Source of the DNA: Treponema sp.
GTDB lineage: Bacteria > Spirochaetota > Spirochaetia > Treponematales > Breznakiellaceae
Length of the DNA: 34,926 bases
Reading direction: 5' to 3'
NCBI GenBank assembly: GCA_031266175.1
Contig: JAISBN010000039.1
Location: forward strand, 1-34,926
In this document: in pieces, positions 26,072-34,163 of the stretch
Position numbering within the stretch: position 1 is the stretch's first letter
Layout of the letters: every line of letters starts with the position of its first letter
The notes under the pieces: generated by a model
The model's database searches: none
Told to the model about the DNA's origin: nothing
Seen by the model: only the letters and a program-made list of their open reading frames with translations
Program-made: the position numbers and the translations under genes

Positions 26072-26485
26072 ATGAATAATTTTTCACGAACCCTGGATTT
26101 ACTGAACAAGGCCATGGACGTGGGGGTTTTAAGGGATTCGGTCTATGCCGATAACCTGGCCAACAAAGACGTGCCTAACTGGAAACGGACGGAAGTCAAC
26201 TTTGAATCGGAACTGAAAAAGGCGATCCGGTCGGAGGACTATAAGCCCCAATTCGAAATGGCCCGCGGAGATCCCCGGCACGTGTCCAACTGGACCCGGA
26301 TGGATTACGGGAATGTCCAGCCCCGGCGGGTGCTGGATTATCTTTCCACCTACAACAATAACGGAAACAACGTGGACCCGGACGAAGAGTTTACCAAAAT
26401 TCTGAAGAACCAGCTCCAGTACACCATATACGCCCACGCGGCGGCGTTTGAATACGGCCAGGTAAGCCTGGTATTAAGGGCATAA
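26072..26485 (+). CDS. flgB: Flagellar basal-body rod protein FlgB
   Basis: This 137-residue proximal rod protein opens with the rod-family segment LDLLNKAMDVG...YADNLANKDVPN, including the conserved Asn-Leu-Ala-Asn. The C-terminal helix (about 110-137) ends the core. It is exported by the flagellar type III system and joins FlgC, FlgF and FlgG in the rod. A 46-bp gap, the largest since mraZ, separates it from hslU, but I see no clear promoter there. The ATG follows GGTGGGACGGG. Confidence 0.95.
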   Translation: MNNFSRTLDLLNKAMDVGVLRDSVYADNLANKDVPNWKRTEVNFESELKKAIRSEDYKPQFEMARGDPRHVSNWTRMDYGNVQPRRVLDYLSTYNNNGNNVDPDEEFTKILKNQLQYTIYAHAAAFEYGQVSLVLRA

Positions 26486-26497
26486 TAAGGATATACC

Positions 26498-26962
26498 ATG
26501 GGACTTTTTTCATCGATCAACATTGCATCCACCGGCATGAGCGCCCAGCGGGCCAGGCTTGATGTGATTGCCGACAATATGGCAAACGTCAATACCACCA
26601 GTACCAACGAAGGGGGCCCCTACAGAAGAACCAGGGTGATCATGAAACCCAGGGTGGAGCAGCCCTACTGGCGCTCCCCCTTTCTTCCCCAGATGCTGGA
26701 CAACGGACCGGGCCGGGGAGTCCGGGTGTCGGGCATGGAAAAGGATTTTTCCACGGAGCTCCGTATGGTCTACGATCCAACCCATCCCCACGCGATAGCG
26801 GCGGAGGGCCCCGACAAGGGGTATGTGTACTATCCCAACGTGAACGTGATTAACGAAATGGCGGACATGATCGAAGCGGGCCGGATGTACGAAGCCAACG
26901 CCCAGGTGGTGGAAGGCTATAAGTCGATGTTTCAAAAGGCCCTGGAAATAGGGGGGAGGTAG
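26498..26962 (+). CDS. flgC: Flagellar basal-body rod protein FlgC
   Basis: The 154-residue protein starts with SINIASTGMSAQRARLDVIADNMANVNTT, the N-terminal rod/hook signature cut short here, and ends with EMADMIEAGRMYEANAQVVE and FQKALEI, the typical C-terminal heptad helix. It forms the proximal rod with FlgB. AAGGA precedes the ATG. The fliE start codon follows its stop directly. Confidence 0.96.
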   Translation: MGLFSSINIASTGMSAQRARLDVIADNMANVNTTSTNEGGPYRRTRVIMKPRVEQPYWRSPFLPQMLDNGPGRGVRVSGMEKDFSTELRMVYDPTHPHAIAAEGPDKGYVYYPNVNVINEMADMIEAGRMYEANAQVVEGYKSMFQKALEIGGR

Positions 26963-27346
26963 ATGACCATTCAGCCGCAGTATTTTAGTCCGGTACCCAT
27001 GCCCCGGGTTCCCGCTTCCATGCCCGACATGAGGCCCAGGGTGCTTAACGGGGAATTGTACAACGGATCCGGCGAAGGCATCGCCCGCCTGGGTCAGACC
27101 CTGGGCGCGGAGGGCGTGATGCGCGACGGCCTGTTCGGCGACACCATGCTTAAGACCCTGGACAAGGTAAGCGATTACCAGATGCAGGCGGAGTACATCC
27201 ACCAGCAGGCCATCATTGATCCCGAATCCGTGGACGTTCATCAGATCACCGATGCCGAGGCCCGGGCAAGCATGTCGCTGAATATTACCCGGACCATTCT
27301 GAACCGCATTGTTCAGTCCTGGAAGGACATTATTAATACGCGATAA
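26963..27346 (+). CDS. fliE: Flagellar hook-basal body complex protein FliE
   Basis: This 127-residue protein links the MS ring to the rod. Its C-terminal two-thirds match FliE: DKVSDYQMQAEYIHQQA, then VDVHQITDAEARASMSLNITRTILNRIVQSW, a helix hairpin cut off by the stop. The first 50 residues are Pro/Met-rich and longer than in E. coli FliE (104 residues). Its ATG directly follows the flgC stop, with GGGGGAGGT upstream. Confidence 0.93.
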   Translation: MTIQPQYFSPVPMPRVPASMPDMRPRVLNGELYNGSGEGIARLGQTLGAEGVMRDGLFGDTMLKTLDKVSDYQMQAEYIHQQAIIDPESVDVHQITDAEARASMSLNITRTILNRIVQSWKDIINTR

Positions 27347-27369
27347 TCCAGCCATATAGGGGGGGGGAC

Positions 27370-29073
27370 ATGGAATTTTTACAACGCATTCTCGAACAGG
27401 TTAAAGGTCTCTGGGGAAAGTGGAGCCTGATACAGAAACTGGTGCTGGGGGGCATTGCCGTTATCCTGGTGGCGGGCATTGCCGCCCTGGTGTCGGTTTC
27501 TTCGTCCCCCAGCATGGTGCCGGTGATCGACGCTCCCATTACCGACGAGGACATGCGGGACCGGATCATTACCCGGATCAACCAGGAGGGGTATCAAAGC
27601 TCCGTCAGCGCCAACGGTACCGTCATGGTCCGGGATGAAGCAGCGGCAAGGAAGATGCGGGTCATCCTGATCCGGGAAGGCCTTATCCCCCAGGGCACCG
27701 ATCCCTGGAGCGTCTTCGACAGGGAACGGTGGACCGTTACCGACTTTGAGCGGAACGTCAACTTCCAGCGGGCCCAGACCCAGATGGTCAGGGAGCATAT
27801 TAAAGCCCTGAAGGGGGTGGACGACGCGGATGTGATTATTACTTTTCCCAAAGACACCCTCTTCCTTCAGGATCAGAATCCGGTTACCGCGAGCGTTACC
27901 CTTACTCTCACGCCGGGCAGCGACATCGGTGAGGACCGCAAAAAAATCGAAGGTATCCAGAAGATCCTTGAAAAGGCCGTGGAAGGCTTAAAGGGCGAGA
28001 ATATCGTCATCATCGATCAAGGCGGCCGGATACTCAATGATTTTGAGGGAACCAAAGACTGGGACGAACAGACCCTGGTGGAACGGCAGCAAAAGTACAC
28101 CCTCCAGATGGAAGCCAAGTACCGGGCCCTGGTTCTCGCCAGCCTGCAGAATACCTTTTCCCTGGACCGGGTTCGGGACCTCAACGTCAAATATGACATT
28201 GACTGGTCCAAAAAATCGATCAGCAGAACGGAAAATCTTGCCACGACCGTCAAGTCCAGAACCCCGGGCCTGGCCTACGACGATTCGGTAATAGTGGAAT
28301 CGATCCCCCTTTCCGAATCGAAGTATGAAACGGAATTTACCGGTACGGGCTTTAATCCCGAAGGTCCTCCGGGGGTGGAACCCAACGTTATGCCCGCGAT
28401 GAAGGACATGTCCAATATCCAGGGTACGGTGAAACAGAAAGTGGACCAGACAAACTATTCCATCGGCAACGAAACCACCGAGGAGGAACGGAAGTTCCAA
28501 ATGGACCGGGTAACGGTGGCGGTAAACATTGACGGGAAATGGAAACTCAAATACGATGAAAAGGGTAACCCGGTGATCCTGCCCGACAAGTCGCTTGACC
28601 GGGAGTATACCCCGGTAGATCCGGAGGAGCGCAGGGAGGCGGAGTCTCTGGTGCGGGACGCCATCGGTTTCGACGCGGCCCGGGGGGATTCGGTCACGGT
28701 AACGAACATAGCCTATGACCGGACAAGCCAGTTCGCCGCCGAGGACGCCGCCTTTTTCAGAAAACAGAACATACAAAATACGGTGTTTGTTTTCCTGGTA
28801 GGGCTGGCGATCCTCCTGGTCGCGTTTGTGATCTTCCGGCTGGTAACCAAGGCCATTGAACGGCAGCGGCTGGCCGCGGAAGAAGCCCTGGCCCGGGAAC
28901 GGCAGGCTGCCCGGGAGCGGGCCCTGCTGGAAGCGGAGCAGGAGGGGGTGGAAGTGTCCATGTCCGTGGAAGAACGGAAACGCATGGAACTCCAGGAAAA
29001 CGTAATCAGCCTGGCCAAGGATCACCCGGAAGACGCCGCCCAGCTGATCAGAACGTGGCTTTTGGAGGACTAA
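27370..29073 (+). CDS. fliF: Flagellar MS-ring protein FliF
   Basis: This 567-residue membrane-ring protein has an N-terminal membrane helix (about 25-47), ring-building motif domains (LIREGLIPQGTDPWSVFD, YTLQMEAKYRALVLASL region), a second membrane helix at about 475-497 and a cytoplasmic tail that ends in DHPEDAAQLIRTWLLED, the part that binds FliG. The ring forms the base of the periplasmic flagellar motor. The ATG is preceded by a run of nine G, a strong ribosome site. fliG begins one base after its stop. Confidence 0.97.
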   Translation: MEFLQRILEQVKGLWGKWSLIQKLVLGGIAVILVAGIAALVSVSSSPSMVPVIDAPITDEDMRDRIITRINQEGYQSSVSANGTVMVRDEAAARKMRVILIREGLIPQGTDPWSVFDRERWTVTDFERNVNFQRAQTQMVREHIKALKGVDDADVIITFPKDTLFLQDQNPVTASVTLTLTPGSDIGEDRKKIEGIQKILEKAVEGLKGENIVIIDQGGRILNDFEGTKDWDEQTLVERQQKYTLQMEAKYRALVLASLQNTFSLDRVRDLNVKYDIDWSKKSISRTENLATTVKSRTPGLAYDDSVIVESIPLSESKYETEFTGTGFNPEGPPGVEPNVMPAMKDMSNIQGTVKQKVDQTNYSIGNETTEEERKFQMDRVTVAVNIDGKWKLKYDEKGNPVILPDKSLDREYTPVDPEERREAESLVRDAIGFDAARGDSVTVTNIAYDRTSQFAAEDAAFFRKQNIQNTVFVFLVGLAILLVAFVIFRLVTKAIERQRLAAEEALARERQAARERALLEAEQEGVEVSMSVEERKRMELQENVISLAKDHPEDAAQLIRTWLLED

Positions 29074-29074
29074 G

Positions 29075-30127
29075 ATGGCCCAGACAGCAAGTTCCGGTTC
29101 CTCCTCTTCTTCCAAAAAAAAGGGGAACAAGGAATTTACGGGACGTCAGAAGGCGGCCATATTCCTGGTCAGCATAGGATCGGAAATTTCCTCGGAAATC
29201 TTTAAGTACCTCCGGGAAGATGAAATAGAAACCCTCACCTTTGAAATCGCCCGGCTTGAAACCATCGAGCCGGAACAGAAAGACGCCATCCTGATGGAGT
29301 TCCAGGAACTCATGATGGCCAACCAGTTTATCACCACCGGCGGCATCGACTATGCCCGGGAACTCCTGGAAAAATCCCTGGGCAGCCAGAAGGCCATCGA
29401 CATCATCAACCGCCTTACTTCCAGCCTGCAGGTGCGGCCCTTCGACTTTATCCGCCGTACCGATCCGGCCCATCTTCTGAACTTTATCCAGCAGGAACAC
29501 CCTCAGACCATCGCGCTGATCCTGGCGTATCTGGAGCCGAACAAGGCTTCGATCATACTCCAGAACCTTCCCCACGAAGTACAGAGCGACGTGGCCCGGC
29601 GCATTGCCACCATGGACCGTACCTCTCCCGAAGTTTTGCGGGAGGTGGAACGGGTTCTGGAAAAGAAACTTTCCACCCTGTCCAGCGAAGACTATACCGC
29701 CGCGGGGGGGGTGGAAAGCATCGTGGAAATTCTGAACCTGGTTGACCGGTCCTCGGAAAAGCAGATCATCGAAGCCCTGGAAGACGAGGACCCGGAACTG
29801 GCGGAGGAGATCAAGAAGCGGATGTTCGTGTTCGAAGACATCGTCATGCTCGACGACCGGGCCATCCAGAAGGTTATGCGGGAGGTCGATTCCCAGGAAC
29901 TGGCCAAGGCCTTAAAGAGCGTGGATACGGAAGTGCAGGATAAGATTTTCCGCAATATGTCGAAGCGGGCCGCGTCAATGCTTAAGGAGGATATGGAATA
30001 CATGGGCCCCGTCCGCTTAAAGGACGTGGAAGAAGCCCAGCAGAAGATCGTTTCCATCATCCGTCACCTGGAAGATACCGGTGAAATCGTTGTTGCCCGT
30101 TCCGGGGAGGACGAATTAGTAGTTTAG
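29075..30127 (+). CDS. fliG: Flagellar motor switch protein FliG
   Basis: The 350-residue rotor protein has FliG_N (residues about 20-110, including QKAAIFLVSIGSE), FliG_M with the EHPQTIALILAYL block, and FliG_C with the charged torque helix MFVFEDIVMLDDRAIQKVMREVD. The N-terminus has a Ser/Lys-rich extension of about 18 residues. FliG binds FliF and meets the MotA stator. Spirochaetes often have two FliG paralogues; position here fits the principal rotor version (FliG2-type in Borrelia terms), though I cannot prove that. Confidence 0.97.
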   Translation: MAQTASSGSSSSSKKKGNKEFTGRQKAAIFLVSIGSEISSEIFKYLREDEIETLTFEIARLETIEPEQKDAILMEFQELMMANQFITTGGIDYARELLEKSLGSQKAIDIINRLTSSLQVRPFDFIRRTDPAHLLNFIQQEHPQTIALILAYLEPNKASIILQNLPHEVQSDVARRIATMDRTSPEVLREVERVLEKKLSTLSSEDYTAAGGVESIVEILNLVDRSSEKQIIEALEDEDPELAEEIKKRMFVFEDIVMLDDRAIQKVMREVDSQELAKALKSVDTEVQDKIFRNMSKRAASMLKEDMEYMGPVRLKDVEEAQQKIVSIIRHLEDTGEIVVARSGEDELVV

Positions 30128-30142
30128 TAAAAGGATAGTGTC

Positions 30143-31102
30143 ATGGCGAAGGCAGTTTTCAGGCCCGGGGAAGTCACCCTGGTTGACAGTAAGGTGGTTC
30201 TTGAACCTCCCGGTCCCCCGGAGGGAATAGAGCCCGTCCCCCTGGACGGCGAACTTGAAGAAATTGAAGAAGCCGGCGGGGCCGAGGAATATACGGGGCC
30301 CACCGCGGACGAGCTGCGCCGGGAAGCGGAGGCCTTTAAACAGCAGTGGGAACAGGAACGGGAAGCGTTGATCCGTTCCGCCAAGGTGGAAGCCGATACT
30401 ATTATAAAAAACGCCGAACAGGTGGCTTTTCAGGAAGTAAAGCGGAAGACCGATCAGGCCCAGTCCCAGAAACGGGAAGCCGGGGACGAGGCGGACAAAA
30501 TTGTCGCCGATGCCCGGGACAAAGCCAGGCAGATAGAAAACGATTCCCTGGCGGCCTTTGAAAACGAGCGGAAAGAAGCGGAAGAAAGGGGCCGGCTGGC
30601 GGGCCGGGAAGCGGGCTTTACCGAAGGCAGGGACGAAGTGGTCCGGCTGGTGGAACGGACCCGGACTATCCTTGAGCGGGCCCAGGATAAACGGGCGGAG
30701 ATCCTCGCGGATACGGAACAGCAGATCATCGACCTGGTGCTGCTTATCTCCCGGAAGGTCATCAAGATTATTTCGGAAAACCAGCGGAACGTGGTGATCT
30801 CCAACGTGGTCCAGGCCCTGCGCAAGGTCAAGGGCCGGGGGAACATCATCATCAAGGTGAACATGCTGGACATAAAACTGACCACGGAACATAAAAAAGA
30901 ATTTATCGAGCTGGTGGAAGGGGCAAAGTCGATACAGATTATCGAGGATTCCACGGTTGATCCCGGCGGCTGTGTGATCGAGACCGACTTCGGCGAAATC
31001 GACGCCCGTATTTCCAGCCAGCTGGCGGAACTGGAGCAGAAGATCCTGGAAATTGCTCCCATCAAGAGCAGGGCAAAAACCGGCTCCATGGAAGGGATCT
31101 AG
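30143..31102 (+). CDS. fliH: Flagellar export protein FliH
   Basis: This 319-residue stator-like peripheral stalk protein of the export ATPase has a long charged coiled coil (about residues 55-180, with Ala/Glu/Arg/Lys repeats) and a C-terminal domain with VVISNVVQALRKVKGRGNIIIKVN and IQIIEDSTVDPGGCVIETDFGEIDARI, as in FliH/HrpE/V-type E subunits. It holds FliI in an inactive or docked state at the export gate. AAGGAT precedes the ATG. The following gene, fliI, starts one base after its stop. Confidence 0.93.
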   Translation: MAKAVFRPGEVTLVDSKVVLEPPGPPEGIEPVPLDGELEEIEEAGGAEEYTGPTADELRREAEAFKQQWEQEREALIRSAKVEADTIIKNAEQVAFQEVKRKTDQAQSQKREAGDEADKIVADARDKARQIENDSLAAFENERKEAEERGRLAGREAGFTEGRDEVVRLVERTRTILERAQDKRAEILADTEQQIIDLVLLISRKVIKIISENQRNVVISNVVQALRKVKGRGNIIIKVNMLDIKLTTEHKKEFIELVEGAKSIQIIEDSTVDPGGCVIETDFGEIDARISSQLAELEQKILEIAPIKSRAKTGSMEGI

Positions 31103-31103
31103 C

Positions 31104-32597
31104 ATGACGGCCCTTCCTTCAATCATAGACAAATATCTGGAAACCACGGAACAGGTGGACCCCATAAAATGCGTGGGGCATGTCATAAAAGTCCAGGGCC
31201 TTTTAATAGAAAGCTCCGGTCCCCAGGCGGTTATCGGTGAACTGTGCCGCATTGAAATCCCCAGGGGAAAGGGCGTTGTCCAGGCGGAAGTAGTGGGCCT
31301 CCGGGAAGAGGTGGTGCAGCTTATGCCCTACGGCGATACCGCTGGCATAGAGGTGGGCAGCCGGGTGATCGCCTCCGGCCGCCGCCTTGAAGTGCCGGTA
31401 TCAAAAAAACTCCTGGGCCGGGTGCTGGACTGTATGGGCCGTCCCCTGGACGGCAGGGGAGAAATTGCCTCCCGGGTCCGGTATCCCGCGGCGGCCCCTC
31501 CTCCGGATCCCCTCAAGCGGAAGCGGATAACCCGGCGTATCGCCACCGGGGTCAGGGCCATCGACGGCCTTCTGGCGGTGGGCAGGGGCCAGCGGGTAGG
31601 CATTTTTGCCGGTTCCGGGGTGGGCAAGTCCACCCTGCTGGGGATGATAGCCCGGAATACCAATGCCGACGTAAACGTGGTTGCCCTGGTAGGGGAGCGG
31701 GGCCGGGAGGTAAACGATTTTATCGCCAACGATCTGGGGCCGGAAGGGCTGGCCAGATCGGTACTGGTGGTGGCTACCAGCGACGAATCCCCCATGGCCC
31801 GGCTCCGGGGGGCCTATACCGCCACCGCGGTGGCGGAGTACTTTCGGGATCAGGGGCTGGACGTGATGCTGCTCTTTGACGCGGTAACCCGCTTTGCCCG
31901 GGCCCAGCGTGAAATCGGCCTTGCCATGGGCGAACCCCCCGCTACCCGGGGCTATACGCCCAGCATGTTCGATTCCATGCCCAAGCTGCTGGAGCGGAGC
32001 GGCGCCTCCGACAAGGGTACCATTACGGGGTTTTATACGATCCTGGTGGACGGGGACGATATGGATGAGCCGGTGTCCGACACGGTCCGGGGAATTTTGG
32101 ACGGCCACATCGTCCTTTCCCGGCGACTCGCGGAAGCCTACCATTATCCGGCGGTGGACGTGCTGGGAAGCATTTCCCGAAAGGCCCAGGCGGTATCGGG
32201 CCCCGTTACCCAAAAGGCGGCGGGGTATATCCGGCGGCTTATTGCGGTGTACAACGAAGCGGAGGATCTTATTAACGTGGGGGCCTACCATCAGGGAACC
32301 AATCCTGCGATTGACGAGGCTATCGCCAGGAAGAAGGCTATAGACGATTTCCTGGTCCAGGGGGTGGACGAAAAATCTTCGGTGGTGGAGACCCTGCAGG
32401 TGATGGGAGAAATCGCGGGGGTGGAAATCCCCGTGGAAGAAATGCAGGTCCATCAAAAGGGAACCTTTGTCCTGCCCGATGATTCCTACCGGGACGCTGC
32501 GGACGACGAACGCCCCGATACGCGGGAGGAAGCGGCGGAACAGGCCGTTGACGCCGGGCAGTCCGCCGGGGACAGCGGCGCGGAGGGCGTTCCTTGA
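31104..32597 (+). CDS. fliI: Flagellum-specific ATPase FliI with C-terminal extension
   Basis: The 497-residue ATPase is related to F1 beta. It has the Walker A motif GIFAGSGVGKSTLLG (Lys175), the segment VVALVGERGREV, the Walker B region DVMLLFDAVTRFARAQREIG, and the following GEPPATRGYTPSMF. It energises export of rod, hook and filament proteins. I chose the ATG at 31104, just after the fliH stop and behind GAAGGGAT; the longer frame from 31053 lies inside fliH. After the usual end near FLVQ (residue 416) an extra 77 residues follow, the last 35 acidic and low in complexity. Confidence 0.96.
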   Translation: MTALPSIIDKYLETTEQVDPIKCVGHVIKVQGLLIESSGPQAVIGELCRIEIPRGKGVVQAEVVGLREEVVQLMPYGDTAGIEVGSRVIASGRRLEVPVSKKLLGRVLDCMGRPLDGRGEIASRVRYPAAAPPPDPLKRKRITRRIATGVRAIDGLLAVGRGQRVGIFAGSGVGKSTLLGMIARNTNADVNVVALVGERGREVNDFIANDLGPEGLARSVLVVATSDESPMARLRGAYTATAVAEYFRDQGLDVMLLFDAVTRFARAQREIGLAMGEPPATRGYTPSMFDSMPKLLERSGASDKGTITGFYTILVDGDDMDEPVSDTVRGILDGHIVLSRRLAEAYHYPAVDVLGSISRKAQAVSGPVTQKAAGYIRRLIAVYNEAEDLINVGAYHQGTNPAIDEAIARKKAIDDFLVQGVDEKSSVVETLQVMGEIAGVEIPVEEMQVHQKGTFVLPDDSYRDAADDERPDTREEAAEQAVDAGQSAGDSGAEGVP

Positions 32598-33040
32598 AGC
32601 GCTTTGCCTTTAAACTGGAAAAAATCCTGACGCTGAGGCTGAACAGGGAACGGGAAACGGAAGTAGAGCTGGGCAGGGCCGTCGGAGCCCTTTCCGCTCT
32701 GGAGAACCGGATAAAAAGGGTGGCGGAAGAAAAGGTTCTGGCCGCGGGAAACCGGTTTGACAAAACCCACGGCGCCGGGGATATCCGCAGTTATGAAAAC
32801 TATATCCTGCGGCTGGATAAAACCAGGGACGCCCTGCTTACCGCCGCCGCGAAGGCGGAACTGGAAGTGGAAAAAGCCCGGGGCGTCTACCTTGAAGCTT
32901 CCAGGGACCGCAAGATTATTGATAGGCTCAAAGAGCGCCGGGAAAGGGAATACCGGGCGTTTACGCAGCGTGAGGAAATCAAAGTTATCGACGACATCGC
33001 CGGCGGTTCCGCCGCAAGGAAACGCATCGCCGGCCTTTAA
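32594..33040 (+). CDS. fliJ: Flagellar export chaperone FliJ
   Basis: This 148-residue, almost wholly coiled-coil protein begins RFAFKLEKILTLRLNRERETE, the typical FliJ N-terminus, and is rich in Arg, Glu and Lys. FliJ is the central stalk of the FliI ring and contacts FlhA. Translation starts at TTG 32594, with GGAGGG 7 nt upstream, and overlaps fliI by 4 nt. It is the last gene of the long plus-strand cluster. No clear intrinsic terminator follows. Confidence 0.9.
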   Translation: MKRFAFKLEKILTLRLNRERETEVELGRAVGALSALENRIKRVAEEKVLAAGNRFDKTHGAGDIRSYENYILRLDKTRDALLTAAAKAELEVEKARGVYLEASRDRKIIDRLKERREREYRAFTQREEIKVIDDIAGGSAARKRIAGL

Positions 33041-33084
33041 GGAAGTACGGGGTCTTCTTGTAAAAATCTGACTGAAAAGAACTA

Positions 33085-33113
33085 TTGACAAAAATTTGCT
33101 GTGGTAGTAAAAT
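33085..33113 (+). promoter_or_regulatory. Strong sigma-70-type promoter of the exporter operon
   Basis: TTGACA (33085-33090, perfect consensus) and TAAAAT (33108-33113, five of six) are separated by 17 bp. Transcription would begin near 33120. It is the best promoter in the window. The transcript would carry the leader ORF and the C18 tract before reaching the permease gene at 33327. Confidence 0.8.
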
Positions 33114-33142
33114 AGCTTTACTTTGATTTAAGGGGGTATGTT

Positions 33143-33307
33143 GTGTCGCTAATTCCTTATGCTGCAAAGAGTTATTTTACCCCCCCCCCCCCCCCCCATC
33201 GGAATACTAGGAATTATCCTTCCCTTCGCGGACTTTTCGCGGAGGCCTGCCGTAACTGCTTGTTCCGTTCCCGGGCCCGTTGTTCCGTATCCGCCGTTGA
33301 AAAATAG
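33143..33307 (+). CDS. Short leader ORF containing a poly-C tract
   Basis: A 54-codon frame starts at GTG 33143, six bases after AGGGGG (33131-33136), and ends at TAG 33305-33307, 19 nt before the permease ATG. It reads MSLIPYAAKSYFT, then five prolines from the C run, and then a basic, cysteine-containing tail. I know no family for it. The frame depends on the length of the C18 tract: one more C gives a stop at 33209-33211 (present numbering), while one fewer C gives a frame ending at TAG 33315-33317, inside the permease ribosome site. It may be a regulatory leader peptide, a phase-variable peptide, or a chance frame within a repeat. Confidence 0.4.
   Translation: MSLIPYAAKSYFTPPPPPHRNTRNYPSLRGLFAEACRNCLFRSRARCSVSAVEK
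33180..33197 (+). repeat. Homopolymer tract of 18 C
   Basis: Eighteen consecutive C lie about 60 bp downstream of the predicted start of transcription and 129 bp before the permease ATG. Tracts of this length are prone to slippage in replication and are a classic basis of phase variation; poly-G tracts upstream of tpr genes in Treponema pallidum are an established parallel. Length in an assembly may be unreliable. Confidence 0.95.
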
Positions 33308-33326
33308 GCCGGTGTAGGAGCGGACG

Positions 33327-34163
33327 ATGGATTGGGATTTAACGGTATCGTCCAGGCATAAACTGCTTGATTTTAACCTGCGGGAGCTTATCCGCTACCG
33401 CGACCTTATCCTTATGTTCTTTGTACGGGATTTTGGCATCGTCTACAAACAGACCGTGTTGGGTCCCCTGTGGTATGTCATCAGCCCCCTCTGTTCCACC
33501 CTGGTGTACGCCTTCGCCTTCGGCAATATCGCCGGGATCGGAACGGACGGCATCCCGGTCCTGCTGTTCTACTACGGCGGCACCATGCTCTGGTCCTATT
33601 TTTCAAACAGCCTGAACAGCGCGGCGAATATTTTCCTTGCCAATGCCGGCGTATTCGGCAAAGTGTATTTCCCCCGGCTTTCCGTTCCCATCGCTACCAC
33701 CTTCGGGGCGATGTTCAAGATGTTCATCCAGTTCGCCATGCTCATGGTTTTTTTCGCGTATTACGTTGTCTCCGGCAGCCCCGTCCGCCCCACCGTATAC
33801 GCCCTGCTTTTTCCCCTGATGATACTCTGGCTCGGCGCGCTGGGTACGGGAATCGGCATGATATTCTCCGCCCTGACCACCAAGTACCGGGATCTTAACC
33901 ATGTGCTGGGCCTGGGATTAAGCCTCGCCATGTACGTTACCCCGGTTATCTATCCCCTGTCCCAGGTGCCGGAACGGTTCTATTTCTTTTTTTATATCAA
34001 TCCGGTCAGCGCCCCCATGGAACTGTTCAGGATCTGGTTTTACGGAACCGGCCGGGTGCCGCCGGCGATGACGGTGAGCAGCCTGGCCGTCACCGCGGCG
34101 GTCCTGTTTTTCGGCCTGGTACTTTTTACCAACAATCAACGCACGTTTATGGACGTCATATAA
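33327..34163 (+). CDS. ABC-2-type polysaccharide export permease (Wzm/TagG-like)
   Basis: This 278-residue inner-membrane protein has about six membrane helices and the family segment RDFGIVYKQTVLGPLWYVISP near the N-terminus, then YPLSQVP and INPVSAPMELFR near the C-terminus. Members export undecaprenyl-linked O-antigen, capsule or teichoic-acid polymers with an ATPase partner. The ATG at 33327 has TAGGAG 6 nt upstream. It overlaps the ATPase gene by 1 nt (TAATG). The polymer is unknown. The gene breaks the flagellar order and may begin an envelope-polysaccharide locus that continues past the window. Confidence 0.9.
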   Translation: MDWDLTVSSRHKLLDFNLRELIRYRDLILMFFVRDFGIVYKQTVLGPLWYVISPLCSTLVYAFAFGNIAGIGTDGIPVLLFYYGGTMLWSYFSNSLNSAANIFLANAGVFGKVYFPRLSVPIATTFGAMFKMFIQFAMLMVFFAYYVVSGSPVRPTVYALLFPLMILWLGALGTGIGMIFSALTTKYRDLNHVLGLGLSLAMYVTPVIYPLSQVPERFYFFFYINPVSAPMELFRIWFYGTGRVPPAMTVSSLAVTAAVLFFGLVLFTNNQRTFMDVI

